The position numbers and the translations under genes were made by a program. Below, in pieces: positions 1-9,645 of a stretch of 64,000 bases of DNA; positions within the stretch are counted from its first letter, which is position 1; each line of letters begins with the position of its first letter. The stretch comes from Bacteroidia bacterium (GTDB lineage Bacteria; Bacteroidota; Bacteroidia; Chitinophagales; Chitinophagaceae). The notes beneath the pieces were generated by a model. It saw only the letters and a program-made list of their open reading frames with translations. It searched no databases and was not told the origin of the DNA. Location of the stretch: positions 303,687-367,686 of the forward strand of contig JAUHYD010000002.1 in assembly GCA_030426665.1 (NCBI GenBank), written 5' to 3'.

Positions 1-922
1 GTATGGAGCCATCCGGCGCTTCTATTACGTCCATTTTATCCAGTCGCTTAATGGCACTTTGTGCTGCAGCTGCTTTGGTGGCTTTTGCACGGAACCGTTC
101 TATAAAGCGCTCCTGTTGACGAATGTATTCCTGTTGGTTTTCAAAGGCACGTTGCTGTAGCTCCATACGTTCCGCCTTTTCTTTCTGGAAGAAAGTATAG
201 TTGCCACTGTATTGGTGCAGGTCTCTCTGCCATACTTCTACAATCTTGGTTACCATACGGTCCAGGAAATATCGGTCATGCGATACTATTACCACACTAC
301 CGGGGTAACCCAGAAGGTAACGCTCCAACCACTCAATAGAGGGTAGGTCAAGGTGGTTGGTAGGTTCATCGAGTAGTAACAACTCCGGCTGTTGCAACAT
401 CATCTTTGCCAGCAGGACCCTCATACGCCATCCCCCGCTGAACTGGTCATAGGGGCGTTGCAGGTCGGCAGTGGAGAAGCCCAGCCCCTCTAATACCTCC
501 GCTGTGCGATGTTCCATTTCATACCCTCCGGCTACTTCAAAATCATGCAAAGCATGACTGTAATCGTCCAGCAACTTTTCGTCGTCGGGCTTGCTGTCGA
601 GTTCTTTTATGATGCGCTCCATTTTCTGCTCTATCTCATGTGCACGCTCAAACGCTTGCATGCCAACTTTAAGGATAGAGGCGTCAGTAGAGAAACTAAG
701 CAAATCCTGATTGAAAAACCCAAGCGATACGTCTTTCGGTTTATTTATAGAGCCACTTTCTACGGTGTAAGCTCCTGTCATGAGCCTGAGAAGTGTCGAT
801 TTGCCGGCACCGTTACTCCCAACCAAACCTATCCTTTCGCCGGTACCTATTTGCCAGCTGGCGTCCTTCAGTATTTCTCTGGCACCAAAAGAAAATGTAA
901 TATTTTGTAAAGAAATCAACAT
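1..922 (-). CDS. ABC-F family ATP-binding protein (C-terminus outside window)
   Basis: The visible part is about 307 residues; the C-terminal half lies beyond base 1. It has a P-loop GSNGAGKST at residues 35-43, the ABC signature SGGWRMR near residue 162, and a Walker B with the ABC-F hallmark LLLLDEPTNHLD near 182-193, followed by a charged coiled linker rich in Q, E and R, as expected between the two ATPase domains. No membrane segments are present. ABC-F proteins are soluble and generally act on the ribosome (translation factors or antibiotic protection); which subgroup this belongs to cannot be told without the second half. The ATG at 922 lies only 7 nt downstream of a TAATTTTG promoter box, so the mRNA may have almost no leader. 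Confidence 0.93.
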   Translation of the reverse strand, partial: MLISLQNITFSFGAREILKDASWQIGTGERIGLVGSNGAGKSTLLRLMTGAYTVESGSINKPKDVSLGFFNQDLLSFSTDASILKVGMQAFERAHEIEQKMERIIKELDSKPDDEKLLDDYSHALHDFEVAGGYEMEHRTAEVLEGLGFSTADLQRPYDQFSGGWRMRVLLAKMMLQQPELLLLDEPTNHLDLPSIEWLERYLLGYPGSVVIVSHDRYFLDRMVTKIVEVWQRDLHQYSGNYTFFQKEKAERMELQQRAFENQQEYIRQQERFIERFRAKATKAAAAQSAIKRLDKMDVIEAPDGSI

Positions 923-929
923 AAGGCTG

Positions 930-937
930 CAAAATTA
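930..937 (-). promoter_or_regulatory. Bacteroidota -7 promoter box (TAATTTTG) for the ABC-F gene
   Basis: Reading on the minus strand gives TAATTTTG, an exact match to the Bacteroidota -7 consensus TAnnTTTG. It ends 7 nt before the ABC-F start codon. I could not identify a convincing -33 element. Confidence 0.5.
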
Positions 938-1050
938 CAGGGCTTCGCCCGATAAAACTAAAATCTAAGTGGTTTAATCGGGTAAAATGTGATGTGGTAC
1001 ATTTTGTGACATGTTTAAAAAGTGAAGAGGAAGAGGAGTGTCGAATATAT

Positions 1051-1058
1051 TATATTTG
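1051..1058 (+). promoter_or_regulatory. Bacteroidota -7 promoter box (TATATTTG)
   Basis: TATATTTG matches TAnnTTTG and lies 46 nt upstream of the hydrolase start at 1105. It would drive the hydrolase-glycosyltransferase pair. A -33 element is not obvious. Confidence 0.45.
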
Positions 1059-1104
1059 GCAGGCTGAAGAGGCGGGAGATTATTTATATTGATTCAGGGT
1101 TATT

Positions 1105-1902
1105 ATGGCATATTTATCATTGGGCGAAGAAAAACTGCACTATCTGAAAATGGGTAACGGTAGTAAACTGTTACTCGCGTTTCATGGCTATGCAGAATCT
1201 GCAGTTACACTCTCGCTATTTGAGCCATACCTTAAGGAAGATTATACCATATTGTTATTTGATCTTCCGTATCATGGCGGAAGTCGATGGGATGGTGCTA
1301 AGAAGTTAACCAAAGAACATTTATCTCTGCTTATAGACACCGTAAAGGATAAGTATTCCGTAAGTAAGGTGTCTTTGATGGGGTATAGCATGGGAGGGCG
1401 TGTTTGCCTGAATATCATTGTTGCCCGACCGGAAAGCATAGAACGTGTGCTTTTGATGGCAACAGATGGGTTGCGCATTAATAGGTTCTACTATTTCTTT
1501 ACCAGAAAAAAGGTGGGTGTTGCTATTTTTAATTACATGGTGAATCGGCCGGAATCGGCTATCAGAATTATCAGTTGGCTGCATCGATTTGGCCGGCTGC
1601 CAACAACTCACTTTAAGATTGCTAAAGGAACAATTGGGAACAAGTACACTCGAAATATGCTTAAAAAAGCGTGGCCGGCAACAAGCTTGCTTATACTGCC
1701 ACCGGATAAGATTAAAACAGCAATAAGGAGTAACGGTATTCCGGTAAGTATTTTTATGGGGCGGTATGATAAATTGCTCCCTCCGCATTTTGCTGAAACG
1801 TTTGCCGAAGGAATGGATTCTGTGAAGGTATTCGTTCTGGAAAAAGGACATCGTATCTTTGATGAAAGCAATGTGCGGGAAATTGCACAACACCTTTTAT
1901 AA
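1105..1902 (+). CDS. alpha/beta hydrolase
   Basis: This 265-residue protein has the alpha/beta-hydrolase layout: an oxyanion-hole HG at 27-28, the nucleophile elbow GYSMGG with Ser95, an acidic residue in GRYDK (Asp222) and a C-terminal His in KGHR (His249). No signal peptide is visible, so it should be cytoplasmic. The substrate cannot be inferred. It ends 3 nt before the ATG of the glycosyltransferase at 1906, so the two are almost certainly co-transcribed and perhaps translationally coupled. The pairing suggests a role in making or modifying a lipid or glycan, but that is inference only. Confidence 0.88.
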   Translation: MAYLSLGEEKLHYLKMGNGSKLLLAFHGYAESAVTLSLFEPYLKEDYTILLFDLPYHGGSRWDGAKKLTKEHLSLLIDTVKDKYSVSKVSLMGYSMGGRVCLNIIVARPESIERVLLMATDGLRINRFYYFFTRKKVGVAIFNYMVNRPESAIRIISWLHRFGRLPTTHFKIAKGTIGNKYTRNMLKKAWPATSLLILPPDKIKTAIRSNGIPVSIFMGRYDKLLPPHFAETFAEGMDSVKVFVLEKGHRIFDESNVREIAQHLL

Positions 1903-1905
1903 GTT

Positions 1906-3048
1906 ATGCTCATTACCATTGGTTGCTGCTTCCTGTTGACTGTTTGTTACGTAGTGCTGATGCTCCGATACCGAAAGGGGTGGGGCGCACAAACCTATTT
2001 TTCAGTCGACGAGGGTTATGTTCCTGCAACAACTATATCTGTTATTATCCCGGCACGCAATGAGGCAGAAAATATCGGAAAGTGTATTGATTCTATTTTG
2101 GCGCAAAAATACCCATCTGACCTTTTTGAAATAATCGTAATAGATGACCATTCCGATGATGATACGTTTTCTGTTGTGCAGGGATATAATAATAGTAATG
2201 TTCGGTGTCTGAGGCTGGCGGAACATATTCCATCAGGAGCACGTGTGAATGCATACAAAAAAGTAGCGATTGCGCTTGGCGTTTCCCAAAGCAAAGGGGC
2301 GCTTATTGCAACAACGGATGCTGATTGTGAAGTGCCGGAGCGATGGTTGCAACATATCGCAGGGATATATGAGCAACAAGGTCCCGTAATGATAGTAGCA
2401 CCTGTAATATATATGGTTCAAAAGAGGACGGTAGAGTTGTTTCAGTTGATAGACTTTATGAGTATGCAGGGTATTACGGCAGCCGCACACGCGCTAAAAA
2501 TGGGTAATATGTGCAATGGTGCTAATCTGGTTTTTCAGAAGTCGGCTTTTGAAGCTGTCGACGGATATGAAGGCATAAAGCACCTGGCATCGGGAGATGA
2601 TTACCTGCTGATGATGAAGATGATTACTCAATATCCGGGGCGTATTGCCTACCTGAAATCTGAGCATGCAATTGTAAAGACGGCCCCCCAACCGGATTGG
2701 CAAAGTTTTCTTAATCAAAGGATTCGTTGGGCATCTAAGTCCGGTAAATATGATGATGCACGACTTACAAGTATACTTGTATTTGTTTATGTATTTAATC
2801 TGATGTTGTTGGCACTAGGCATAATGAGTTTGTTTAATCTTGCCTTTTTGCCGGTTCTGTTAGTCACTATACTCATAAAAACAGCTGCTGAATATTATTA
2901 CCTTAAACCCGTTGCTCGCTTTTTCAACAAAGAGTGGGTTTTAGTCTATTTCCCATTCCTGCAACCACTCCATATTATATATATAGTGTCCGCCGGCTTT
3001 ATGGGGTTGATAGGCGGTTATAAATGGAAGGGAAGAAAAGTCAGATAG
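1906..3048 (+). CDS. membrane-anchored family 2 glycosyltransferase
   Basis: The 380-residue protein begins with a hydrophobic segment (residues 1-20), followed by a GT-A domain: PARNEAENIG at 49-58, DDHSDDD near 80, the metal-binding DAD at 138-140, the acidic GDD at 230-232 and the processive-type QRIRW at 271-275. Two or three hydrophobic segments follow from about 290 to 370. This is the architecture of bacterial membrane GT2 enzymes that transfer sugars from nucleotide donors to lipid or polymer acceptors at the inner membrane. The QxxRW motif favours a cellulose-synthase or hyaluronan-synthase type fold, but specificity is unknown. It follows the hydrolase by 3 nt and converges on dnaE with a 7-nt gap. 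Confidence 0.88.
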   Translation: MLITIGCCFLLTVCYVVLMLRYRKGWGAQTYFSVDEGYVPATTISVIIPARNEAENIGKCIDSILAQKYPSDLFEIIVIDDHSDDDTFSVVQGYNNSNVRCLRLAEHIPSGARVNAYKKVAIALGVSQSKGALIATTDADCEVPERWLQHIAGIYEQQGPVMIVAPVIYMVQKRTVELFQLIDFMSMQGITAAAHALKMGNMCNGANLVFQKSAFEAVDGYEGIKHLASGDDYLLMMKMITQYPGRIAYLKSEHAIVKTAPQPDWQSFLNQRIRWASKSGKYDDARLTSILVFVYVFNLMLLALGIMSLFNLAFLPVLLVTILIKTAAEYYYLKPVARFFNKEWVLVYFPFLQPLHIIYIVSAGFMGLIGGYKWKGRKVR

Positions 3049-3055
3049 CGTAATG

Positions 3056-6000
3056 TTACCCTTTTTCTATTGAGTACATCACTTCTTCGTTTGCTGCCAG
3101 AAACTCTATCAGTTCGTCATTTACAACAATTTTTCCCCGTTGTGTTTTCATTCGTATCATCATATCAGTGTCTGTATCTTTTACACTGATAATCAACTCC
3201 GTATTGCCAGTATAGACTTTTGTGTAATTTTCTAAAAATGCCGCAACATCTTCGGTAAGGTTGTCTAATGTAAGGGCGAGATGTATTTTTTTGGTCAGTA
3301 CCCTTCTTACTTCGTCCAGCAACATGATGTTCTGAATCTGAAACTCCATCACACCTTCTCTGTACTTATGTGCATCATATACCCCTTGAATCATCAGCTT
3401 CTGACCATTTACAAGGTAGTTGCCATAGGTGACGTAGTTGTTCTGCCAAAACATGATTTCGGTATTTCCCGAAAAGTCGTTGAGTACCAGTTTGCCAAAC
3501 TTACTTCCCTTTTTGGTGGTTGCATGAACGGCATCCGTTACATAGCCTGCAATCCTTACTTGGCGTCCCTTAGAATTTTCCAGTTCGCTTATAGGGCTGA
3601 TACCATAATTCTCCATTTCGAACTTGAAGCCGTCAAGCGGATGGGCACTCAGGTATATTCCGATTACGTCTTTCTCCCGGTCCAGTAGCTCCGGTAATCC
3701 CCATTTGTCACACTCCGGCATGTTAGGTGGTTTTATTTCGGGCATGTCGGCGGCGCCAAAGAGGCTGTTTACTGCCATTGATTCGCTAGCCTGAACCTGA
3801 TTGCCAAATCGCACCAGGCGTTCCAGTCCGGTTACCGGGTCAGTAGGGGGGGCATAGAAGTACTGTGCTCTGTGTAACTCACTGAAGCAATCAAAGGCAC
3901 CGGCAAGTGCCAGGCTCTCCAGCGACTTTTTGTTTACCGTGCGTTGATTAACTCTTTTAATAAAATCATATATCGAGGTATAGCTGCCATTTGCTTCCCG
4001 TTCCCTAACAATATCTTCAACGGCTGCCTCACCTACACCCTTTATAGCATTCATCCCGAATCGTACAACGCTTTCTTTCGCAACCGCAAAACCCTTGAGA
4101 CTTTCATTTACATCAGGGCCCAGTACCTGTAAGTGCATCCGTTGGCACTCCTCCATGTAGAACTTGATTTTCTCTATGTTCCCCTGGTTGTTCAGCACAG
4201 CGGCCATGTATTCTGCAGGGTAGTGCGCCTTCAGGTAGGCTGTCTGATAAGCAACAAGTGCATAACAGGTAGAGTGAGACTTGTTGAAGGCGTATTGTGC
4301 AAATGCTTCCCAGTCGGTCCAGATTTTTCCTAATTTGTCTTCGGGAAAGCCCTTCGCTTTTGCTCCTTCCAGAAACTGCCCTTTCATTTTATCAAGAACG
4401 GCTTTCTGCTTTTTCCCCATTGCCTTACGCAATACGTCGGCATCACCCTTCGTAAAACCTGCAAGACTTTGAGATAGGAGCATCACCTGCTCCTGATATA
4501 CAGTGATACCATAGGTGTCACCAAGATATTCCTCCATCTCCGGCAAGTCATAGCTAATTTCCTCTTGCCCATGCTTACGCTTTATGTAGTTTGGTATATA
4601 TTCTATTGGTCCGGGACGGTACAGCGCATTCATTGCTATCAGGTCATCAAACTTATCCGGTTTCAGGTTGATAAGGTGTTTTTGCATGCCGGGGCTTTCA
4701 AACTGAAAAGTCCCGTTGGTATCACCTCTCTGATAGAGCTCGTACGTAGGTACATCGTCTAAAGGCAGTTCATCTATATTGATGTCAATGTTATAGTTGC
4801 GTTTTATCAGTGCTAGGGCATCTTTAATAATGGTAAGGGTCTTCAGCCCCAAAAAGTCCATCTTGATTACGCCCGCATTCTCGATAATACTTCCGTCATA
4901 TTGGGTAATGAGCAGGTCTACATCCTTGGTACTGAATACCGGCAGTAAATCTGACAGGTCAGATGGTGCAATGATAATACCGGCGGCGTGTATCCCTGTA
5001 TTTCTCACCGAACCTTCCAGTGTCTCCGCAGCATGCAGCACTTCCCCGTGTAGAGAGTCTTCTTCATACACTTCCCTGAGTTTGGCAACCATTTCCAGTT
5101 GTTCTGCATCCAGCCCTTCTTTTGTTGTGAGGCTTTTATCTCCCTTTATATCAGCGTGAAGCAGTCGTTTCAGAGATATTCCGGGTTTTTCCGGTACCAG
5201 CTTTGCCAATATATTACTTTCGGCAAGTGGCAGGTCCATAACCCTGGCAACGTCCTTTATGCTGCTTTTGGCAGCCATCGTACCGTAGGTGACTATATGA
5301 GCCACCTGATTCTTGCCATATTTGTCTACAACATAATCTATCACTTTTTGCCGCCCAACATCATCGAAGTCAGTGTCGATATCCGGCATGCTTTTACGGT
5401 CAGGGTTCAGAAAACGCTCAAAAAGCAGTTTGTATTTGATGGGGTCAATATTGGTAATCCCTATACAATATGCCACTGCCGACCCCGCTGCCGATCCTCT
5501 CCCCGGGCCGATAAATACCCCGAGGTCTCGGCCGGCTTTAATGAAATCACTTACAATGAGGAAGTAACCGACAAACCCCATTGTCTTAATCGTAAACAGC
5601 TCGAAGTTGATGCGTTCTTCTACTTCGGGTGTTATGTCTATATATCGTTCTCTGGCTCCTTGCCAGGTAAGGTGTTCCAGATAGGCAACCTGGTCATTAT
5701 TAAACTCCGGAGGAACCGTAAAGTGGGGGAGCAAAATATCTCGCTCCAGCTTGAGCGGTTTTATCTTGTCTAATATCTGGTTGGTGTTGTCGATAGCCTC
5801 GGGTATGTCATTAAACAGTTGAGACATTTGCCCTGTAGACTTAAAGAAGAACTGGTCATTGAAGAAGGCAAACCTTGTGTTTTTTGATGCACCCTGGTCG
5901 TCTCCAGTGTCTTTATACTTCTCGTCACTTTGTTTTGCGCCGGTATTGATACATAGCAAAATGTCATGTGCGTTTGAATCTTCCTGCTCTACGTAGTGAC

Positions 6001-6667
6001 TATCATTGGAAGCAATAATAGGTACGTTATACTTTTTGGCAAAACGCAAAAGCACCTCATTGACTTGTATCTGTTCCGGGATTTCGTGCCGCTGTATTTC
6101 TACGTAATAGTCGTCGCCAAAGAGGTCTAACCACCATTTGAAAAGAACCTCGGCTTCTGCTTCTCCTTTCCGTAGAATGGTACGGGGCACCTCTGCTGCC
6201 AAGCAACAAGTAGTTGCGATAAGTCCTTCATGATGTTTGAGAATCAGTTCTTTATCTATTCTTGGGTATTTTCCGTATAGCCCTTCCATAAAGCCCAGTG
6301 AGCATAGCTTTACCAGATTTTTATATCCTATCTCATCCTTAGCTAGCAGCAACTGGTGACACCTCTGGTCTTTGTCGTCTTTTGAAAATTGCCGCTTATG
6401 CCTGTCTGCAACCAGGTAGAACTCACACCCCACAACCGGTTTTACAACCGGCTCCATAATGTCTTTTCCATCTTCTGTTTTTCCGACAACCTTCTTGTTT
6501 TTCCATGCCTGCGCCACAAAGTCAAACACACCAAACATATTGCCATGATCGGTAATGGCCATTGCCGGCATATTGTCCTTAGCTGCTTTGTCAAACAGTC
6601 GGGATATATTAGAAGCCCCGTCGAGCAGGGAATACTGCGTGTGGTTATGTAGATGAGAAAATTTCAC
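3056..6667 (-). CDS. dnaE: DNA polymerase III alpha subunit
   Basis: The catalytic subunit of the replicative DNA polymerase, 1,203 residues, full length for the family. It opens with the PHP domain motif HLHNHTQYS, carries the C-family polymerase active site in PDIDTDFDD (Asp429, Asp431 and Asp433), the nucleotide-binding GPGRGSAAGS motif, and a C-terminal OB-fold with a terminal domain. The start is GTG at 6667, supported because the PHP motif begins at residue 4. No intein or frameshift is seen. The gene stands alone on the minus strand, convergent with the glycosyltransferase. Confidence 0.98.
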   Translation of the reverse strand: MKFSHLHNHTQYSLLDGASNISRLFDKAAKDNMPAMAITDHGNMFGVFDFVAQAWKNKKVVGKTEDGKDIMEPVVKPVVGCEFYLVADRHKRQFSKDDKDQRCHQLLLAKDEIGYKNLVKLCSLGFMEGLYGKYPRIDKELILKHHEGLIATTCCLAAEVPRTILRKGEAEAEVLFKWWLDLFGDDYYVEIQRHEIPEQIQVNEVLLRFAKKYNVPIIASNDSHYVEQEDSNAHDILLCINTGAKQSDEKYKDTGDDQGASKNTRFAFFNDQFFFKSTGQMSQLFNDIPEAIDNTNQILDKIKPLKLERDILLPHFTVPPEFNNDQVAYLEHLTWQGARERYIDITPEVEERINFELFTIKTMGFVGYFLIVSDFIKAGRDLGVFIGPGRGSAAGSAVAYCIGITNIDPIKYKLLFERFLNPDRKSMPDIDTDFDDVGRQKVIDYVVDKYGKNQVAHIVTYGTMAAKSSIKDVARVMDLPLAESNILAKLVPEKPGISLKRLLHADIKGDKSLTTKEGLDAEQLEMVAKLREVYEEDSLHGEVLHAAETLEGSVRNTGIHAAGIIIAPSDLSDLLPVFSTKDVDLLITQYDGSIIENAGVIKMDFLGLKTLTIIKDALALIKRNYNIDINIDELPLDDVPTYELYQRGDTNGTFQFESPGMQKHLINLKPDKFDDLIAMNALYRPGPIEYIPNYIKRKHGQEEISYDLPEMEEYLGDTYGITVYQEQVMLLSQSLAGFTKGDADVLRKAMGKKQKAVLDKMKGQFLEGAKAKGFPEDKLGKIWTDWEAFAQYAFNKSHSTCYALVAYQTAYLKAHYPAEYMAAVLNNQGNIEKIKFYMEECQRMHLQVLGPDVNESLKGFAVAKESVVRFGMNAIKGVGEAAVEDIVREREANGSYTSIYDFIKRVNQRTVNKKSLESLALAGAFDCFSELHRAQYFYAPPTDPVTGLERLVRFGNQVQASESMAVNSLFGAADMPEIKPPNMPECDKWGLPELLDREKDVIGIYLSAHPLDGFKFEMENYGISPISELENSKGRQVRIAGYVTDAVHATTKKGSKFGKLVLNDFSGNTEIMFWQNNYVTYGNYLVNGQKLMIQGVYDAHKYREGVMEFQIQNIMLLDEVRRVLTKKIHLALTLDNLTEDVAAFLENYTKVYTGNTELIISVKDTDTDMMIRMKTQRGKIVVNDELIEFLAANEEVMYSIEKG

Positions 6668-7091
6668 TTTTTAAATGGCTTTTTGCACATGTTGCGTATC
6701 GTCACAGACAATACGTTTTTAAGAAAAAGGTAGCTTACAAAGTAAGGAAAATTATTGCGCTGACTTTTTGCAAGTTTTCCACAATTGATGATTTGATGCG
6801 TTCTGATTCCCGGCAATGCACTGGTGGCAATATGTCAACAGATAATCAGTTTTTTTTGTAGGTTTGTAGATAATAATTATTTTCTAACAATTAGCAGATG
6901 TAATTTGATGACTGTGATGAGTGGAACAACAAAATGTTGGTGGTTGTAATATAAAATTAGTTTGCCGGGTTGTAACAAAGAACAATGTTGAAAAGTCTGA
7001 GGATTGGTTTTGAGGATATATTGAATAAATGTTACAAAGTTCAGCCCGGTAATTAAGTCATTGAATACTGCTTGATATAAATGTATTCCGA
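6668..7091. other. intergenic region between divergent dnaE and ricT-like gene
   Basis: This 424-bp gap separates two divergent genes and must hold both promoters. On the plus strand a TAGGTTTG box lies at 6859-6866. No reading frame with family resemblance or strong hairpin was found. Confidence 0.5.
6859..6866 (+). promoter_or_regulatory. Bacteroidota -7 promoter box (TAGGTTTG)
   Basis: Exact TAnnTTTG match on the plus strand following a T-run. It lies 225 nt before the RicT-like start codon, so the leader would be long if this is the promoter in use. Confidence 0.35.
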
Positions 7092-8543
7092 ATGGGATGT
7101 GGTAATTGCGGCTCGGGTGCCAGTGGCAAACCGGGTGGCTGTAAAGGGAATGGCGGGTGTAGCACAGGTGGGTGTAACCGTTTGAATGTCTATGATTGGT
7201 TGAATGCACTGCCGCTTTATGATGGGGCTAAACCTTACTCTCTGATTGAAGTGTCTTTTAACAAAGGCAGCAGAAAGGAATTCTTCCGAAACAACACAAA
7301 TTATATTCTTGAAAAGGGTAATTGGATAACTGTAGAAGGTGTCGGTGGTATTGACGTCGGACAGGTTAGTCTTACGGGGGAATTGGTCAAACTCCAGCTA
7401 AAAAAAGCAGGAGTAAGAGAAAGTGATGTCACAAAAAGAGTCTTGCATCCCTCTACTGAGGAGGAGCTGGAAGTCTCTTGCAAGAATAAAGGTACTGAAG
7501 CAGAGGTGCTTATACGTTCCCGTGCGATTGCAAAAACGCTTAATCTGGACATGAAGCTGTGCGAAGTCGAAGTGCAGGCAGATGGTAGAAAGGGAACATT
7601 TTTTTATACGGCAGATCATCGTGTCGATTTTCGGGAGTTAATCCGGGTTTTTGCCGGCGACTTCAAGATGAAAATTGAAATGCGTCAGATAGGTGCTCGT
7701 CAGGAGAGTGGAAAGGTAGGAGGCATAGGTTCCTGTGGTCGGGAATTGTGTTGCAGCACATGGTTGACCGACTTTAAGTCTGTTAACACTACAGCTGCAC
7801 GTTATCAGAATTTATCCATCAATCAAACAAAGCTGTCAGGTCAGTGCGGTCGGCTAAAATGTTGTCTGAACTATGAGCTTGATACATACATGGACGCTTT
7901 GTCAGTTTTTCCGAGTCATGCCGAGTCATTGGAAACGATGTCAGGAATAGCGCACCTTCAGAAAAAAGACATTTTTAAAAATTTGATGTGGTATAGTTAC
8001 CATGGCAACAATAAACAGTATCCGCTTTCTATTGAGCGTGTAAAGGAAATAATGGCGCTAAACAAAGAGGGGAAGAAGGCGGACGAACTTCACCCTGTAG
8101 AGTTAGAAAAGCGCGATGCCGGGGGGAATGTTAAAGCGGATATGGGGTATGTAAATGATGTAGGGCAAATTTCATTGCGGTCGCTTGAGCGCGGAAAGAA
8201 AAAGAAAAAGCGAAGTAGCGGAAGTGGACAAGGCAAACAGCCGCAAGGAGCTCGTCCGGCATCGGGGGGCGCAGGAAAGCCAAACAATCAGAAAGGACAA
8301 CAGAAGCAAGGTCGGCAAAAACAAGGCGATAGATCAAATGCTCCGAGGCCGAAAACTGACGGAGCTGCTCAGCAGGCCAGGCCTAATCAGCAAAACAAAC
8401 CTAATCAGGAGAAAAAGACGCAACAGGGTGGTAAGCAGGGAGCGAGCAGACCCAATAAACCCCGAAGCAACAAGCCACGTCCACAGGCTAAGGGTGGACC
8501 GCAAAAGCCACCGGAGTCCGGAAGTGCCTCCCCCAATACCTAA
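7092..8543 (+). CDS. PSP1 domain protein, RicT/YaaT-like
   Basis: The 483-residue protein has three parts. Residues 1-37 are a Gly/Cys-rich head with five Cys residues. Residues about 50-330 are the PSP1 domain, with the family cysteines in SCGRELCC and QCGRLKCC. From about 365 to the end is a low-complexity, strongly basic tail rich in K, Q, G and P. RicT/YaaT proteins in Bacillus join a complex that promotes RNA processing and binds an iron-sulfur cluster; the conserved cysteines here suit that. The tail may bind nucleic acid (inference). The start ATG at 7092 gives the Cys-rich head, which I recall as common in Bacteroidota homologues. A bidirectional terminator follows. Confidence 0.88.
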   Translation: MGCGNCGSGASGKPGGCKGNGGCSTGGCNRLNVYDWLNALPLYDGAKPYSLIEVSFNKGSRKEFFRNNTNYILEKGNWITVEGVGGIDVGQVSLTGELVKLQLKKAGVRESDVTKRVLHPSTEEELEVSCKNKGTEAEVLIRSRAIAKTLNLDMKLCEVEVQADGRKGTFFYTADHRVDFRELIRVFAGDFKMKIEMRQIGARQESGKVGGIGSCGRELCCSTWLTDFKSVNTTAARYQNLSINQTKLSGQCGRLKCCLNYELDTYMDALSVFPSHAESLETMSGIAHLQKKDIFKNLMWYSYHGNNKQYPLSIERVKEIMALNKEGKKADELHPVELEKRDAGGNVKADMGYVNDVGQISLRSLERGKKKKKRSSGSGQGKQPQGARPASGGAGKPNNQKGQQKQGRQKQGDRSNAPRPKTDGAAQQARPNQQNKPNQEKKTQQGGKQGASRPNKPRSNKPRPQAKGGPQKPPESGSASPNT

Positions 8544-8570
8544 ATAATACACATTTGATATAGGTTGAAA

Positions 8571-8608
8571 TGAGAATGGGCTGCATCATACGACGCAGCC
8601 CATTCTCA
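8571..8608. terminator. bidirectional hairpin terminator
   Basis: A perfect 14-bp stem, TGAGAATGGGCTGC with its complement at 8595-8608, around a 10-nt loop. It lies between the convergent RicT-like and DUF2911 genes and can serve both. A short T-run follows on the minus strand. Confidence 0.8.
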
Positions 8609-8626
8609 TTAATTACCTTTTAGTCG

Positions 8627-9502
8627 TTATTCCGCAGGGTGGTTATATCTTTTTCTCTTGTTTAGGTAGTCTATTATCTTTTGGTTGTTGTGCTCGTATT
8701 CGAGTGCGTGGGCACTTTCTTTAGATAGTTCAATTGACTTACGAGCTGCTGCTAAACCTTCTTCAATATGACCTAATTCCTTTTCAATGCGCGCCTTAAG
8801 GTACCAAATGTAATATGCTTTCGGGCTTTGGTCAATTGCCATGTCTACATATTTAGCAGCCAATTCCATTTTCTGATTTGTTTCGTAATAGTATGCTGCC
8901 GCCTGAAAGTAGGGGACAGTCGGAGGGTTGTTGATAGCTTTGTCGATGTTGCTTTTGATTGCTTCCTGATTTTTTGCTACCACAGGAATTACAATTTTTG
9001 TGTTTTCCCAGGTTAGCTCAATTTTGCAACTGGTAAACTCAATGTCGGTAATCGCAATGGTGAAAGTTTGTACTGCCTCGTTGATTCTCAGCGGACGAAC
9101 TTTGAATCTTGCCATGTCGTATTCTTTTGGATAACCATCGGCACCCATGCTACCCGTAGCGCTGCTCAATATTATTTCCCAGGAGGTTTTGCCGGGAATG
9201 GTGTATAGCTTGTAGTTCCCCGCTTTTACTCTCCGTCCGCCTATTTCTAAGTCTTCTCCAATTTTTATTGATGTCGCGGCGTTTGCACCGGTGCGCCATG
9301 GAACGTCATACAACACTACATTACCGAATATTTTACGGCCACGCATAGATGGTCGGCTATAAGAGATATCAATTGACGATAATGAAAACTCCTGTGTGAT
9401 TGTGGTTGTAGGGCTTAGCTTTGGAAGTACAAGGCCATTCTGGGCAAAGACAGAAGTTGCTACTACGAGCAACATAACGGCGGAAAGAATGTAGCGTTTC
9501 AT
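8627..9502 (-). CDS. DUF2911 domain-containing secreted protein with TPR-like C-terminus
   Basis: The 291-residue product has a clear signal peptide (MKRYILSAVMLLVVATSVFA, cleavage before Q) and a DUF2911 domain at about 30-165, including SYSRPSMRGRKIFG and PWRTGANAAT, which are typical of the family. Residues about 190-280 look like tetratricopeptide helices (KMELAAKYVDMAIDQSPKAYYIW). It is exported, probably periplasmic. DUF2911 has no established function. The gene is monocistronic, convergent with the RicT-like gene. Confidence 0.9.
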   Translation of the reverse strand: MKRYILSAVMLLVVATSVFAQNGLVLPKLSPTTTITQEFSLSSIDISYSRPSMRGRKIFGNVVLYDVPWRTGANAATSIKIGEDLEIGGRRVKAGNYKLYTIPGKTSWEIILSSATGSMGADGYPKEYDMARFKVRPLRINEAVQTFTIAITDIEFTSCKIELTWENTKIVIPVVAKNQEAIKSNIDKAINNPPTVPYFQAAAYYYETNQKMELAAKYVDMAIDQSPKAYYIWYLKARIEKELGHIEEGLAAARKSIELSKESAHALEYEHNNQKIIDYLNKRKRYNHPAE

Positions 9503-9608
9503 TTAATGGATTTTGTTTTAAAGATTCGATGCAATTTACAAACTTCAAAACATTGTCTATCGCGAAATAGGCAATGAGTGTATAAATGATGTTGATTCGA
9601 TGCAATGT

Positions 9609-9645
9609 AAAAAAAAGTTCCCGACATATTAAAATATGTCGGGAA
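9609..9645 (-). terminator. strong minus-strand terminator with no gene in front of it
   Basis: The stem TTCCCGACATAT pairs with 9634-9645 around a TAAA loop (12 bp, perfect). Read on the minus strand it is followed by eight T, a textbook intrinsic terminator. No protein gene precedes it on that strand, because bshB1 runs the other way. A second hairpin, TACTAAC-CCATC-GTTAGTA (9657-9675), lies next to it. It may end an unannotated small RNA. Confidence 0.6.
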
